Shown here piece after piece: positions 13,474 through 35,667 of a stretch of 62,000 nt of DNA. The position numbers were made by a program, and so were the translations under genes. Every line of letters begins with the position of its first letter. The first letter of the stretch is position 1. Source of the stretch: Neocallimastix lanati (nom. inval.) (taxonomy: Eukaryota > Neocallimastigomycota > Neocallimastigomycetes > Neocallimastigales > Neocallimastigaceae). The DNA lies in contig JACVTC010000149.1 of the NCBI GenBank assembly GCA_016946835.1, forward strand, positions 92,501 through 154,500, given 5' to 3'. The notes beneath the pieces were generated by a model. The model made no database searches, was not told the DNA's origin, and saw only the letters and a program-made list of their open reading frames with translations.

Positions 13474-15127
13474 GCAATTTTAGCTTTGATTATTCTGTCT
13501 CTCCATAATAAATAACATAACATTTCAACAAAAATATTTTTTAAAAAAATAATTAAAAATAAGTTAAAAAACAAAACACTAATTAAAAATTCCCTTAATA
13601 TAGAAATAACTTATAAATTATAAATAAATATATGAAATTAAGTTACTATTTTATAAATTATTTAATTATAGTACTATCAAAAAAAAAAAAGAAAATAGAT
13701 TAATATAATTTAACTTATAACAACAAAAAAAAAAAAGAGAAAAGCTTACTACTAAAATAAAAAATGGAAGGAATGAATGAAAAGAAAATAAACCAAAAGG
13801 AATAAATAGTAAAACAAACGGAAACAAGCAAACAAATAACTCATGATGAAAGAAAATTATATTTTACTTATTTTAATATTAATTTTTTTTTTATTATATA
13901 TATATTATTTTTTTATTATATATATATTATTTTTTTTTTAAAAAAAAAGAGCCTATAAAACTTTTTTTTTTTAAAAAAAGGAAAAATTTTATTACTTTTT
14001 TATCTATCTATCTATATATATAAAAGAAAAAAGAAAAAAACTAGTATAGTACAATTATTATTTTTTTTTTTTTTGTATTTTAAAATATATTTAAATATTA
14101 ATTTAAATATATATTTTTTAAAAAAAAAAAATTGCTAGTTTTTTATTTTTTTTTTTATTAAAATAAATAATAGATATAATTAGGATAAATAATATTATAA
14201 ATTTGTAAATAAAAAAAAAATTTATAAAAAAAAATTTTTAAAAATTATAAAAAAAAAAAAAAAAGGAAATACTTATTTACATTTATAAAGAAAGAAGAGG
14301 AACATAAAATTATTTGATTTTATTTATGAAAAGGTTTTATTATTATTATTATTATTATTTAATTTTTATTTCTATTATATTTAAAATTTTTTCTTTTCTT
14401 TTTTTATTATATTATTATAATTAGAGATATAATATAAATTGAATCAATAAAAGACCTTTTCATTAAATAAATTTTAATAATTTTTATAATTTTTTGAAAA
14501 CTCTTTACTTTTTCTTTTTTCTTTTATAATGTTTTTTTTATATAGTTTATAACTATTTATTTCCTTATTTTATATAAATATTTCATTTCCTCATTATTTC
14601 CTATCATTTTAATAGATACTACAAATATTTTCTATATATATGTATATATAAATAGATAGAATTATTATAAATATATAAGAAATAAATATAAATTTTTAGA
14701 TTTTTTTTTTTCTTTTAAATCTCTATTTTAAACAGTTCTTTTTTCTTTTCACTCATATAAATATATTTTTTTATATTATTTTATCCACGTTTATTTTAAT
14801 TTTAATTTATTACTACTATTTTTATAATTAATTTTCATTATAATTAAATATAAAAAAAAAAAATTAATTATATAATAGTATGAATAAAATAAATTTAAAT
14901 AAATAAATTAAAAGTAATATAAAAGATATGAAGGAAAGGAAAAATAAAAAGAATAAAATAAAATAAAATAAAATAGAAATTTAGGAAAAAAAAAATTAAA
15001 AAAAAAAAAAATAATAGAAAAAATAAATAAAATATGAATAGTTTATAGAATTAGAAATATTAAATATATATATATAAATATAAAATACAAATTACATTTA
15101 AAATATATAATAAAAAATAATAAAAAT

Positions 15128-15158
<31 letters not shown>

Positions 15159-15407
15159 CAAAAATATATATATATATATAAATAAAAATAAAAATAAAAA
15201 AAAAATGATTAGTTTATAGAAGTATAAAATATATATATATATAAATACATAGAAAGAATATATATATATATATATAAATACAAATACAAAATACAAAAAT
15301 TCAAAATATATATATAATAAAATAAAAAATATAAAAATTATAGGATATATATATAGAATAAAAAAAAATTTAAATAAATAAAATAAAAATAAGTACTAAA
15401 AAAAAGA

Positions 15408-15451
<44 letters not shown>

Positions 15452-16557
15452 GTTTTAAAAACTATATAACCTCTATAATATATTTTTTGTTTATTAATAC
15501 AAATATACAAATTATAAACTTTTTTTTTTTTAAATAATTAAAAAGAAAATAAAAAATTAAATAAAATATTAAAAAATAATTAAAAGTATAAAGAATATTA
15601 AGATTATTCATGAGGAGGTAATATGAAATTTCAGCTTAATAAAAAGAGAACTATTATAATAATGTTGATTAACAAAGAGAAAAAAAAAATTGAATAGTAA
15701 AAAAAAAAAGATATATATATATAATTTCTTTTTTATTTTAAATAAAATAAAATTTATTAATCATGTATTTTTATTAAATTTTTGATATACTATATTACAT
15801 TTTATATTTTATTTTATAGAATTTAATCTTTATTATTTTTATATTAATCATTAATAATTATTAAATGAAATAAAAATAAATAAAATAAAATTTATTAATC
15901 ATGTATTTTTATTAAATTTTTGATATACTATATTACATTTTATATTTTATTTTATAGAATTTAATCTTTATTATTTTTATATTAATCATTAATAATTATT
16001 AAATGAAATAAAAATAAAAAAAAAAAAAAAAAAAAAATCAAATACATAAAATTGATTAGAAATCCATATAGAAAAAAAATTTAAAATAATTTTGAATTTA
16101 AAATTATTAAAATTAAAGTCCATCCATTTTTTAATTTAATAAAATTAAAAAAAATTTTTGAATAATTAAAGTTTAATATAAAATGATGTATGTTTAAAAC
16201 GAGAAAAAAACAAAAATCAAAATTTTATTTATAGTTTATTATCATAACTATTATCATTATTAGCATTTATTATTATTTATCATTATTTTGTTTTATTAAT
16301 CTATTGTGATAATATATATTAATTTCTTAAATATATATATATTTTTAAATATATATAATTAAGGAATTTCTTGTTTTATTGGAGAAATATATAAAAAATA
16401 GAATTAATTATATTCAAAATAATAATTATTTTTATTATAAGAAATATTAAATAATATAAAATGTTTTTGATTATATTTATAAGTTTATAATATATATCAA
16501 AATAATATTTCTTTATTTTATGTTTTATTACCAACTAATTAAAAAAAAAATAACAAA

Positions 16558-16595
<38 letters not shown>

Positions 16596-16778
16596 TATTT
16601 TAAATAATTAATAAATTATATTTGATAAAAATAATCATTAATTATAATAATATAGAGAAAATAAAAATAAAGAAAAAAGATACAAAAATAATATATATCC
16701 ATATTTATAAATTATTTTAATATATATTCATATACCTATATTTATTTCTATATATCATATTTATAAGCTAGTTGAGTA
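13474..16778. other. AT-rich intergenic region
   Basis: About 3.3 kb between the G-beta gene and the ARMC9-like gene, both on plus. It holds ATT/AAT microsatellites (14335-14360, 15130-15155, 15408-15450), A/T homopolymers including T30 near 16561-16590, and the 138-bp duplication listed separately. No coding signal is visible. Confidence 0.65.
15742..16017. repeat. Perfect 138-bp tandem duplication (2 copies)
   Basis: The block containing TTTATTAATCATGTATTTTT is repeated exactly 138 bp downstream (anchor at 15753 and at 15891). It runs through ATTATTAAATGAAATAAAAATAAA in both copies without visible differences. It is non-coding. Like the 123-bp duplication at 3374-3619 it has only two copies. 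Confidence 0.9.
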
Positions 16779-25626
<8,848 letters not shown>

Positions 25627-26215
25627 TAAACTTATCTCAATAATTTATAGAAAAGGAGAAAGATATTAAAATATAATAATAGAAGTCAATATACATACAT
25701 ATATAATACATATTTATATTTTTTTCTCTTAACTTTTATTAAAAAAAAATTAGTATATGCATTAAATATTAAATTAATAGAAACATTGTTACCTTTTTTA
25801 AAAAAAAAAAAAAAAAAAAAAAAGATAAAATTTTTAGAATTAATATTATTTAGTAAAAAAAAAACTTTTTTATTTCTTTTCTTTTATTTTAAAAGAAATT
25901 ATTTATTAATTTATTTTTTGTATGCTTAATATCATATTAATAATATATATAATTAATAAAAATATATTTATAAAAAAAGTTAAAAATTAATTATAAATTT
26001 TATAACCCTTTAAGATTATTTTGAATTGTTCTATTATAATTAGTATATTTCAACGATGGTGAATTAAACATATTCATTTTTTTTATATGAATCTTGATTT
26101 TGTGAATTATACATATTTTGATACTGCAAATAATTCATATTAAACATAGGATTTTATGATAAAGGGTTACTAAAACTTAATTATTATATATTAAATACTT
26201 TTATACTATTATATT

Positions 26216-26291
26216 CTGGCTTGTAAATTATTTATACAATATTTTTCAATACTTTTGAAGCTTATTATTTATATATTTCACATATTCTAAC
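26216..26291 (-). repeat. LTR-like end of the Copia relic (3' side)
   Basis: About 75 bp similar to 29611-29687: both share GCTTGTAAATTATTTA, TTTCAATA and a common end CATATATTTCACATATTCTAAC (the left copy has TATATATTTCACATATTCTAAC). Read on minus, the LTR would start TGTTAGAATATG; here the first base pair has decayed to CG. Only this terminal part can be aligned by eye. Confidence 0.65.
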
Positions 26292-26304
26292 GTTCCCCCT
26301 TAAA
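26292..26304 (-). promoter_or_regulatory. Polypurine tract of the Copia relic
   Basis: On the minus strand the sequence reads GGTTTAAGGGGGAA immediately before the LTR-like end at 26291. A G5 run is exceptional in this AT-rich DNA, and the position directly upstream of the 3' LTR is where the plus-strand primer of an LTR element belongs. Confidence 0.6.
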
Positions 26305-29300
26305 CCTAGTAATTCTATAATAAATAAATTGGCTTACAAGTGAATATGTGTATATAAAATTTTGTTTATAATATTCTCTTGATTTATTAACAAAACTATT
26401 CGTTCTATTCTAAATTAACTTTTAATCTTACATAAATGAAATAATTTTTACATTATATTAATTCTTTTATTTGATTTAAATTTTGTTAAAATTATTTCTT
26501 AAATATATTTATAATCTAATAATTTCCTTTTAAAATATAATAATTTCCTTTTAAAACTAAATATTTAATATTATTACAATCATTAATATTAGAAGTATCT
26601 AAGACATTTTTTATAATATATAGTATATATAAACCATATATATGATGGAAACCTTTCTCTCGAAGGGTGATATTATACCATTTCAATTTGTATGAATACC
26701 TTATATATATTTGATTTTACGTCACTTTCAATTATAATCCGCTTTGACAATTAGTACTAATTTTTATATATATATTCTCTTTGTAGTTTTAGAATTAACT
26801 ATTAAAATAAATTGTTAAAAATATATCAGTGTATTTTATAAATTATAGTCTCGGTGTATTAAAATTAGTTGAATTGATAACTAATTCTATTATTCTATCC
26901 ATTTAAATTATTAGTAAATAATAATTTTTTAAGATTCAATACTTCTTATAATTTCTTTTTGAAGGTTAATTCTTACTATTTTTCTCTCTTAGACAATTTT
27001 TATTCTTTTCCAAAACAAACATGATTTTTTAAATAATCAGCACGAAGAATCAATATGTAACTTTCTTTCAATATTTTAAATTCTTTATTACATGTTGCCT
27101 ATTCCCTCCTAAAATCCATATTTCTAAAAGGATTTTATATATTTGAGTTTTCTCGTCATTAAAGTATTAATAATTATAACTTCTTGAATACTTTGCAATA
27201 TATAAGTATAGCTTGTAGATGGATAAAAGTTATCCATTTGTATATAACTTATGATTATATTTATTATTATATTTTATCATTCATCCCAAAAGTTTGCATT
27301 ATGATTATATTAAATTAGTAATTACCTAAACCCATTTCACGCTAGAAATTACCATTCTATTATATTATCCTTGAATATTTGGATATTTTATAATAAATTA
27401 TATTTTATGGTTTCTATAATATATAGTCTCCTCCATTATTGTTGTTAATATATACATATATTTACATTTTTAATATGATTGTTTAAATATTTATAAATAA
27501 TTTATATTTTTAAATTGTGTTTTGTATATTTGTAGGAGAAACAATTTATTATAAAGTGGAATCCTTTATATATAAATATAGAACACTGTACTAAAGTTTT
27601 AAAATATCAAATTATAATTTCAATCATGAGTCTCTATAGGAATATAAAGATATATATAATTTGCTTGTATATATGTATAAAAGTGCTTTTTCTCTATTAA
27701 TTTAAGATTTTTATATTTTTGAAGTTTTATTTTACTTGAAATAATTCTCTTCTATCAAGTATATAATACTTTACGCATTTCTTCAATTTCTCAATTTTGA
27801 TCCTTTCAAATGTTCAATCAATTATATTAGTCTTCCTTAAATTGACATAATGAGCAACTTTTATCATAATTTAAAATTCCAATTTATTTTTCTTTGACAT
27901 AATATTGTTCAACAAATGACTCTTTTCTATGAATTTTTTATGTGTAAGATGAGACTCTTAAACTGTTAGATATTCCAACACACTCAACTGTAACATGACA
28001 CTACTTAATATTTTCTTATAATTTAATAATATTTTATTTATTTATTATTTTATTTATTATTTTTCAACTCAGAATTTTTAAATTTTATATATAGAATTAT
28101 CATTATATCATAATATACAGTATTTTACTATAAACTTTAATATTCATGATAATTTTTTTTATTTTATTTTATTTTTATTAATTTTTATTATTATATAATT
28201 TTTTTTATTTTATTTTATTTTATTTTATTTTATTTTATTTTATTTTTCTTTGAAAATTAAATCTATAAGTTTTGTCATGGAATATTTTTAGTTAATGGCT
28301 CTGCTTACATATTTTCAATATTTATATATTCTAATATAATTTTAATGTTTGTAATGTCTTCGTGTATGAATATTAATCAAGTTTCTATGTATTTACATCA
28401 ACTTTTAGAATTTATATTTTGAGCTATTGTAATGCATGCTTATCTATATTTATCTTTTCCATAAATAAATTTCTAAACCACATTCCTTGCTTAACAAATA
28501 CAGTAAGACTTACATATTCTACTTCAGAAGTTGATATAATATTACTATTTATTATAATTGTGATTCTGAGATTGGACAGTCACCTAACATAAATATACAT
28601 TCACTGGTAGATCTTCTAGTTTTTTTTTTTTCATCCTTAGCAAAATCTGAATCTGAATAGCCTATAAAATTACTACTTTTATTATAATATATAGATTTTG
28701 TTTTTGTTTCTTCTAAGTGCTGTAAAATTTTGTAATCAACTTCAATTGGATTTTCATAAATTCTAGATGCCTGATTTATTGAAAAAATTATATCAGATTT
28801 TTATTTAATTGCAATATATAATAATGTCCAAGTAATGATTTATATTCTTTTATATTTACTGATAATGAATTTTCTTATTCTCTTAATAAGGTTGATGCTT
28901 GTACTACTATCAATAATCTAATGAACTGAATTTTCATAATTAATATTTTTTATTTTTTATATGATTACAATTATTGATGACATAAATGATTTATGTAACA
29001 AATATTTGTTTTAAATTTCACTCTAGTATTAGATAAGCATTACAAATTAATAATCATTATGTTTTTTTTAAGATATTAGTTTTATTAATATTTAAAAATT
29101 ATATAAAATATCAATTTAAAATCAATTGTTTTAATATTCTGTTTACTTTATATTCAATTTAGTAATTAATAAAAGCACAATGAAATTATTGCGAAATTCA
29201 CTATTATTTTTAATTTTTCCACAAATTAAAAACCATATAAAAACTTAAAACCACAAAATCATTAAAAAGTTATATAAAAATGATTGTTTTCTATTAAAAT

Positions 29301-29610
29301 GAATCTTATTAAATAAAAATAAAAGATAAATTAAAATAGAATTTGCTGGTATATTTGTTTCCATAATTTTCAATTGAAATTTTGTCGAAATTAAATAAGA
29401 ATTTATATTGATACAAATGCAGAAAAAAAAGCATAATTATGTATAGAATTAATTGTAAAATTTTTCTAAATTAAATTTTATTAAACTTTATTATAATATG
29501 TGTCGTTTCCGAGTGATTCAGACTAAGTTGTAGTAACTTAACCACTTTAATAATTTCTATTCATTTTTTATCAAAGTTCTAGAAATAAGGAAGTTAGTAA
29601 ACTGAGTAAA

Positions 29611-29687
29611 GCTTGTAAATTATTTATTTTAAAATATGTTTCAATATTTTTAAAGCTTATTTTTCATATATTTCACATATTCTAACA
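29611..29687 (-). repeat. LTR-like end of the Copia relic (5' side)
   Basis: Degenerate direct-repeat partner of 26216-26291, ending TTCTAACA at 29687, so on minus it starts TGTTAGAA, a normal LTR terminus. The other end of this LTR lies somewhere near 29500 but I cannot place it. Confidence 0.6.
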
Positions 29688-29980
29688 ATTAACTTTTTAT
29701 ATATTATTTACGTATATTCTTTAATATATTATTATTATTTAGATTCAGTTATATAAAACATAATATTCATTTTCACATTTTTTGATATTTTAATTTTCTA
29801 TTTTATTTGAATTTAATTTAAATTAAAGTTTTTTTTTTTTATTTTAAACAATAATAAAAATATATACATGTACATTTGAAAAATTATTATATAATTATAA
29901 ATTATAAAAAAGAAGTAAAAATAAAAAAATAAAAAAAGAAAATTTTTTAAAAAATTATAAAGATATATATATTACTATAT

Positions 29981-30018
<38 letters not shown>

Positions 30019-30108
30019 ATAATAATAATAATAATAAAATAAAATTAAAAATAAAAATAAAAAATAACATAAGAATATATATAATAAAATAAAAGAGCAT
30101 AGAGTTAG

Positions 30109-30166
<58 letters not shown>

Positions 30167-30702
30167 AGTGGTATCAGTATTATTAAGAAAATAAATTTAA
30201 AAATTAAAAAAAAAAAAAAAAAAATCAAAACCTCATTTCAAATATGTTTTTTTTAAACAAAAAAAAAATTTTCTTTTTTTTTTTATTTAATTAAATAATT
30301 TTATTTACTATAATAACAATTATAATTACGTTGTTATTATCTATTTTAGTATTTTAGTATATATTATCAAAATCTATATTATATGTATGAAGATTTTTTT
30401 GTTTTAATTATTAATATATATATGTTATACTATTGTCTTTATTTTCTTATTTCAATTAACGATTTATTCAAGAGAGTCCAAAAGACATACATAAGTGTTC
30501 TCTTCTTTTTTCCCATCATTTTTATTTTGATTACTATTATTAAAATATTAAGTAATATGAAAAAAAATAAATTTATATCTTAAAATAACGATATTGATTT
30601 TATAATAAATATTATATTTACGTCTTATTATTTGATATGGGATTACTTGATTTATTTTTTTCTTTTAAGTAAATATATTAAATTATAAGAGCATTAAATA
30701 AT

Positions 30703-30741
<39 letters not shown>

Positions 30742-30863
30742 TAATAATAATAATAATAATTATATATAAATAATAAATAAATAAATATTTAATAATGAAT
30801 AATATTAATATTTATTAATAAATATTTTGTTATTTTTATGTAATATATATATAATATTAATAT
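29688..30863. other. AT-rich spacer with a 57-base poly(A)
   Basis: No gene is evident. The main landmarks are A/T runs at 29981-30016, the A57 run at about 30109-30165, and AAT repeats near 30703-30760. A 66-codon hydrophobic frame at 30383-30583 has no family features. Confidence 0.6.
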
Positions 30864-33672
30864 TTAATTTAATATATGATATAATCTTTTTTTCAGTATG
30901 AAAATACCTTTTTTATTAATAAATTTAAATTTTTTAAAATAATTACTAAATGAAGTATTATGAGAAGTATTTTCATGGTCCTTATAACTCTTATTACTAC
31001 GCATAGATGTATTATTTTTGTCAATAATAACAAATTTACTACGATCACTAAAGCTGAGATTTCTTTTGTCTATTTTACTATTACTTGTATAGGAATTACT
31101 TTTATCCATTTGACTATTATTATTATTTGATTGGTTTATTGGAGTGATTACAAATTTAGAGTGATCACTAAAGCTAAGATTTCCCTTATTTTTTTTAATT
31201 TTATCATTACTACTATTATAAAGTGTAGTCGAAATGGTCGAAGATGTAGTGTTGAGGGAAGGAATAGGGGAATAAGATTGATTTTTAATATTTATTTTTT
31301 CTTTATTACTACTTTCTTTTTGAGATTCAATATCAAGACTACTTAGGAAGTAACCATTTTCATCGTAATCCATTTTATTATTAGTATTATTAGTTGTGAC
31401 AACAAATTCTCCATTTTCATCCATATCTAAAGTCTTAGTGGCAATGGAGTCAGTTTTTTCATTTAATAAGCTGCTGCTATGTGGATTTATAATATATTGA
31501 GGATTACTCTTGACTGATTTTATTGATGAATATTTGTTATAGAGATTATAACTATTGCGATCAATTGAATTCATACGTGGAAGAGGCTCTCCTCTCAAAT
31601 AACTACGATTGCCATATGAATGAATACTCATACTTTCATTAGGATTATGCTGATATGAATTTCTAATTTCAATTTTAAAAATATATTATATATTAAGAAT
31701 ATAGGAATATATTTTATATATATAATAATATAACAGCAATAACAACAACAATAATAATAATATGAATATATATACATTTATATGTATTTTATCATTATGA
31801 AAATCAAAAAAAAAAAAAAAAAAAATTTAATAATTTATTTACCTCTTATATATATTACTTCTAAAATAATTATCATTTTTATATGAATTTTGATAGTCAT
31901 TAATAAATTTATTACTAATTTTAGTATTATATATGCCTCTATAATCATCTCTATATTTATTAAAATCATGAGATAAGTCACTTCTAGGTAGCTTTAAAAA
32001 GCTATCTGAATAATTATAATCATCACCAGTAGGAAAATGAGAATATCTATCAACCTCGAAATTATTATAATTATTTAATTTTATGTTATTATTCATTTGA
32101 TTAAAATCATAAAATGATAGTTGTTCTTGATCATCCTCAGGAAAATCGGTATCAGTTCCTACGCATTTATTAAATTTGGGTATACAAAGTCTATTATATA
32201 CAAATTTCTCATTATATTCTCTTTTAAAGGTAATAATAATTATAAATTATATACATATATATGATTATTTAATTATTAGTTCCAGCATGGAAGTTAAATA
32301 AATATATATTTATTTGTTAATTAAAACTTTTTTTTTTTTTTTTTTTTTTTGATTTATTATGTATACATATAAATAAAGATATAAATAAAGAGTTGATAAT
32401 TACTTAAAGACTTCTCTATTAATCAAATCTTTATCTCCAACTAAACCAATATATAAATCTACAATAATTTCAAACTTTTGTTATTTTCATTATTTATTAG
32501 TATATAGATAAAAATAATTAAAAAAATTTAACAATTCTATTTACATATTTATTAATTATAAATTTATAATTTTTAATATTATATACCATGGCACTAATTA
32601 AAAAAGATATAATAGCATAGAAATACCAATTATTTTGTTTTACTTGTGATATATATATTAATTGTGGTGGTGAAAAACAACTATGTAAATAATTTTTTAT
32701 GTAGTAAAATACTTAAATCTTAGTAATTTCAAAATTAATATTTAATTTATTAATCATTTATATAAAATGGAAAAAAAATAATATTACCAAAATAAATTCA
32801 ATGAAAAATAGGGTGGGTCCCATACTTTAATGTACATATATTTATTAATATTTTTTTTTGAATTTCCTTTAATATTATTTTCTGTTATTTGATTTTCGCT
32901 TACTTGATATTTTTCTTTATGTTCTTTAAAAAAATGATTGTAAAAAGGATAACTACCGTTTATTATTAAAATTAATAAATAAATAAATAATAAATAAATA
33001 TATATATATATATCATAAGCACATTTATATTTAAATAATTATAATAGAACAGCCATTTGATATTAAATATTTAATATTTTTGTATTTAAAGCATCATTTA
33101 CAATATTACTCCCCAATAAGTTGTTGCCCAATTTGGAATATATTCATTTACATCAATGATAATTCTTTTTTTAATGGATTCATCCTGTATATAAAGTGTA
33201 AAATAAATCATTTACAATTAAAATAATAATAATAATAATAATAATAAGAAGAAGAAGAAGAAGAAGAAGAATAGAAAAGAAAAATATTAAATAATTTCAA
33301 TAAATGAATTTATATTAGTAAAATTTTTACCTCTAATTTTGCATGAATAATTTGATATTTTTTTTTATTGAAAAAAACAATAAATGTATTCAAAAAGCAA
33401 CACACATAATTAAAAAAAATAATTATTTTATATAGTAGAATATTATTCCCCATTGATTCATTAAACTGTTTCGAAATTTGTGAAAATATAAAGGAAGCAT
33501 TTAAAATTAAAGCAACAAAAATACTTAATTTTTTTTTAAGTTCGATATTCTCCTCTATTTATATATATGAATTACAATAAAAATTAATAAAATAAATAAA
33601 GAATAAAAACAAAATTAAATTCAGAACTATTTTAAAAATATTTCTTTGTTTTAAAATACCTTTTTGATACAT
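30864..33672 (-). CDS. Unidentified polytopic membrane protein with long S/N-rich cytosolic-type tail (8 exons)
   Basis: Exons joining in frame: 33660..33672 (MYQK), 33331..33554, 33102..33184, 32788..32952, 32587..32680, 32404..32474, 31843..32220 and 30864..31662; about 608 residues. Hydrophobic segments lie at about residues 13-32 (SIFVALILNASFIF), 43-66 (LLYKIIIFFNYVCCFLNTFI), 100-115 (WATTYWGVIFYPFYN), 150-170 (YFSLNLFCCFSPPQLIYI) and 175-205 (WYFYAIISFLISAMFEIIVD). The sequence VWDPPYF lies before the fourth. After residue 220 the chain is hydrophilic: an acidic DTDFPEDDQEQ patch, then an N/S/D-rich tail with two copies of NLSFSD-x-SKFVI and two DENG motifs. There is no signal-peptide cleavage site or catalytic motif I can name. 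It could be a receptor or transporter-like protein. It is divergent from the SUMO ligase gene, 1.3 kb away. Confidence 0.72.
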
Positions 33673-34634
33673 TTTGTTAAATAAATATAATTGAATAATA
33701 AAATTTTTTAATTTAAAAACTTTTAATAATTAATTATTATATAACCATTAATTCGTTATATATATATATAATTTTTTATTTTATAATAATATGATTATTA
33801 TGCTTTATAATTTTATAAATGCTGTAGTGGTAAAAATTTTCTATATCTTAAGTATTATTAAATCTTTATAAATTTTTATTAGCTGATATAATGTTAATAA
33901 AAAAATTTTCCAACCATATTAAGTGGAAAAACAATATCAATTATGTAATTAAATTATAAAAAATTCAATATTAAATCAATCAATATATAATTCAATAATA
34001 AATAGATAAATAATTAATTATTAAATATATTACTAAATAATAAATAAATAAGTATTAAATATATATTAATTAATTTCATTTCTAAACTTATTATAGATAA
34101 ATTTTAATTTATAATAAAAAATTATATTTTATAAAAAAAATTTAATATATATATATACTAAAAAAATATTAATTAAATAAAAAATAAAATTATTAATTAT
34201 AATTATTAACAAATATATACTAAATTAATGAGTTATATATAGAAATATTAATTTTTAATCAAATAATATAATAATTTAATCTTCATTTTTTAATACTTTT
34301 TACTCTTAAAAATATTGAAATCTGAAAGAAAATAGTTGAAAAGCCGAGTTAAATTTCTATATTCATTTTTATTAAAATTGAATATTTAATAATTTAACTA
34401 TATAAATATTGTTTAAATGACTATTTTAACAAGCAAATTTATTTCAAATTTTTATATATAAAAATTAATTTTTAACAAAAATATTTTTATTTTATATGTT
34501 AAATTGTTTAATATAATAGTATAATTTAAATGAATTCTATTCATAAAATGTTTATATATTATAATTATTTTAATTATTAGGAATATAATTTTAGAGAAAA
34601 AAAAATAAAATAAAATAAAATAAAATAAAATAAA

Positions 34635-34665
<31 letters not shown>

Positions 34666-34992
34666 TAAAAATATTCTTTAATATATATTTTTGTACAATG
34701 TATTATTAGTATTATAAAATTTATTTATCTTAAATAAATTATATTTGTTTTTATGTAAATTTTAGTAAATTTTATTATATTTATAAATAATTTTTATTTA
34801 AAATAAAATAAAAATATAATAAATTATAATACAACATAAAAAAAAAAAAAAAATAACAAAAGTAAAATTAGAATAACGAATATAATAAAATAGTAATACC
34901 AAAAACATAATATTATTATATATATTAATTTTATAGAATATTATATAAATTTTTGAAATATCCGACTTAATTTGTTTAAATATTATTTCAAA
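33673..34992. other. Divergent intergenic region between membrane-protein and SUMO-ligase genes
   Basis: About 1.3 kb of AT-rich DNA between two genes transcribed away from each other, so it should contain both promoters. It shows an AAAAT repeat near 34600-34675 and A/T runs; no defined motif can be supported. Confidence 0.6.
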
Positions 34993-35627
34993 ATGGAAGA
35001 TTTAAATGAAGATCTTGAGGTATGTTATTTAAAGATATTAAAAATATTTTTTATATATATATAAGTAGAAATTATTAATAATTATTAAAATTTTAATATT
35101 TAATATATAAATTAAAATATTAATAAATTAAAGTATTTAAGTGAAAAAATTAATCAATTAATTACAAAGAATTTGGATATTATTCTTAGACATCTTAATA
35201 AAAAAAAAAGTCAATTAAAGAAACAACAACGTATTGATGAAATTATAAATACTTTAAAAGATTTTATAAAATTAAACGAAAATGAGAAATATCAAGAAGC
35301 TCGGAAAGTTATATTAAATGAATATGCTCATTTTTGGTAAATATTAAACCTTTTTTTTAAAAATATATATATATTTATATAAATATTATATTATATTTCT
35401 CTCTTTTTTTATGATTTATTTTATTATTCATAAAATTATTTTAATATCTATAAAAAAAAATTCTATGTTAACTTATTAAATATTGTTAATATAAAAATAT
35501 TAAAGTGAAAGAAAAAATATTTTTTTTCCAACTTTTGAAAGAGCAAATAAGGTCTTCAATATACCACCTGCCTATCAATTTATTGCTCAATTAATAGAAA
35601 TACAAATGATAAATTGTTAGTAATATT

Positions 35628-35667
<40 letters not shown>

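Larger units (their letters stand above)
26150..29687 (-). mobile_element. Decayed Ty1/Copia LTR-retrotransposon relics, rearranged
   Basis: Minus-strand Copia pol fragments are recognisable. The end of reverse transcriptase (EYKSLLGHYY, then INQASRIYENP near 28740-28870) leads into RNase H (FIGYSDSDFAKDEKK near 28610-28670) and a C-terminal HTRRHYKH segment near 28340. At lower coordinates a CSLCQFKED segment (about 27835-27860) and integrase-like NNGGDY (about 27425) and ANFWDE (about 27285-27300) appear. In one Copia element integrase precedes RT, so this order implies two deleted copies or a rearrangement. A purine tract and LTR-like ends flank the block. Stops and frameshifts are frequent; the element is dead. 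Boundaries are approximate. Confidence 0.75.

Noticed and set aside
30109-30180. Poly(A) followed by ACAGTGGTATCAGT, resembling a cDNA-library adapter
   Set aside because: Only a short partial resemblance, flanked by normal genomic-type sequence; chance is more likely.
30383-30583. 66-codon frame with two hydrophobic stretches
   Set aside because: Could be a small membrane protein, but AT-rich DNA gives such frames freely and nothing else supports it.
31131-31346. 71-codon plus-strand frame
   Set aside because: Antisense to the last exon of the membrane-protein gene, with no independent support.
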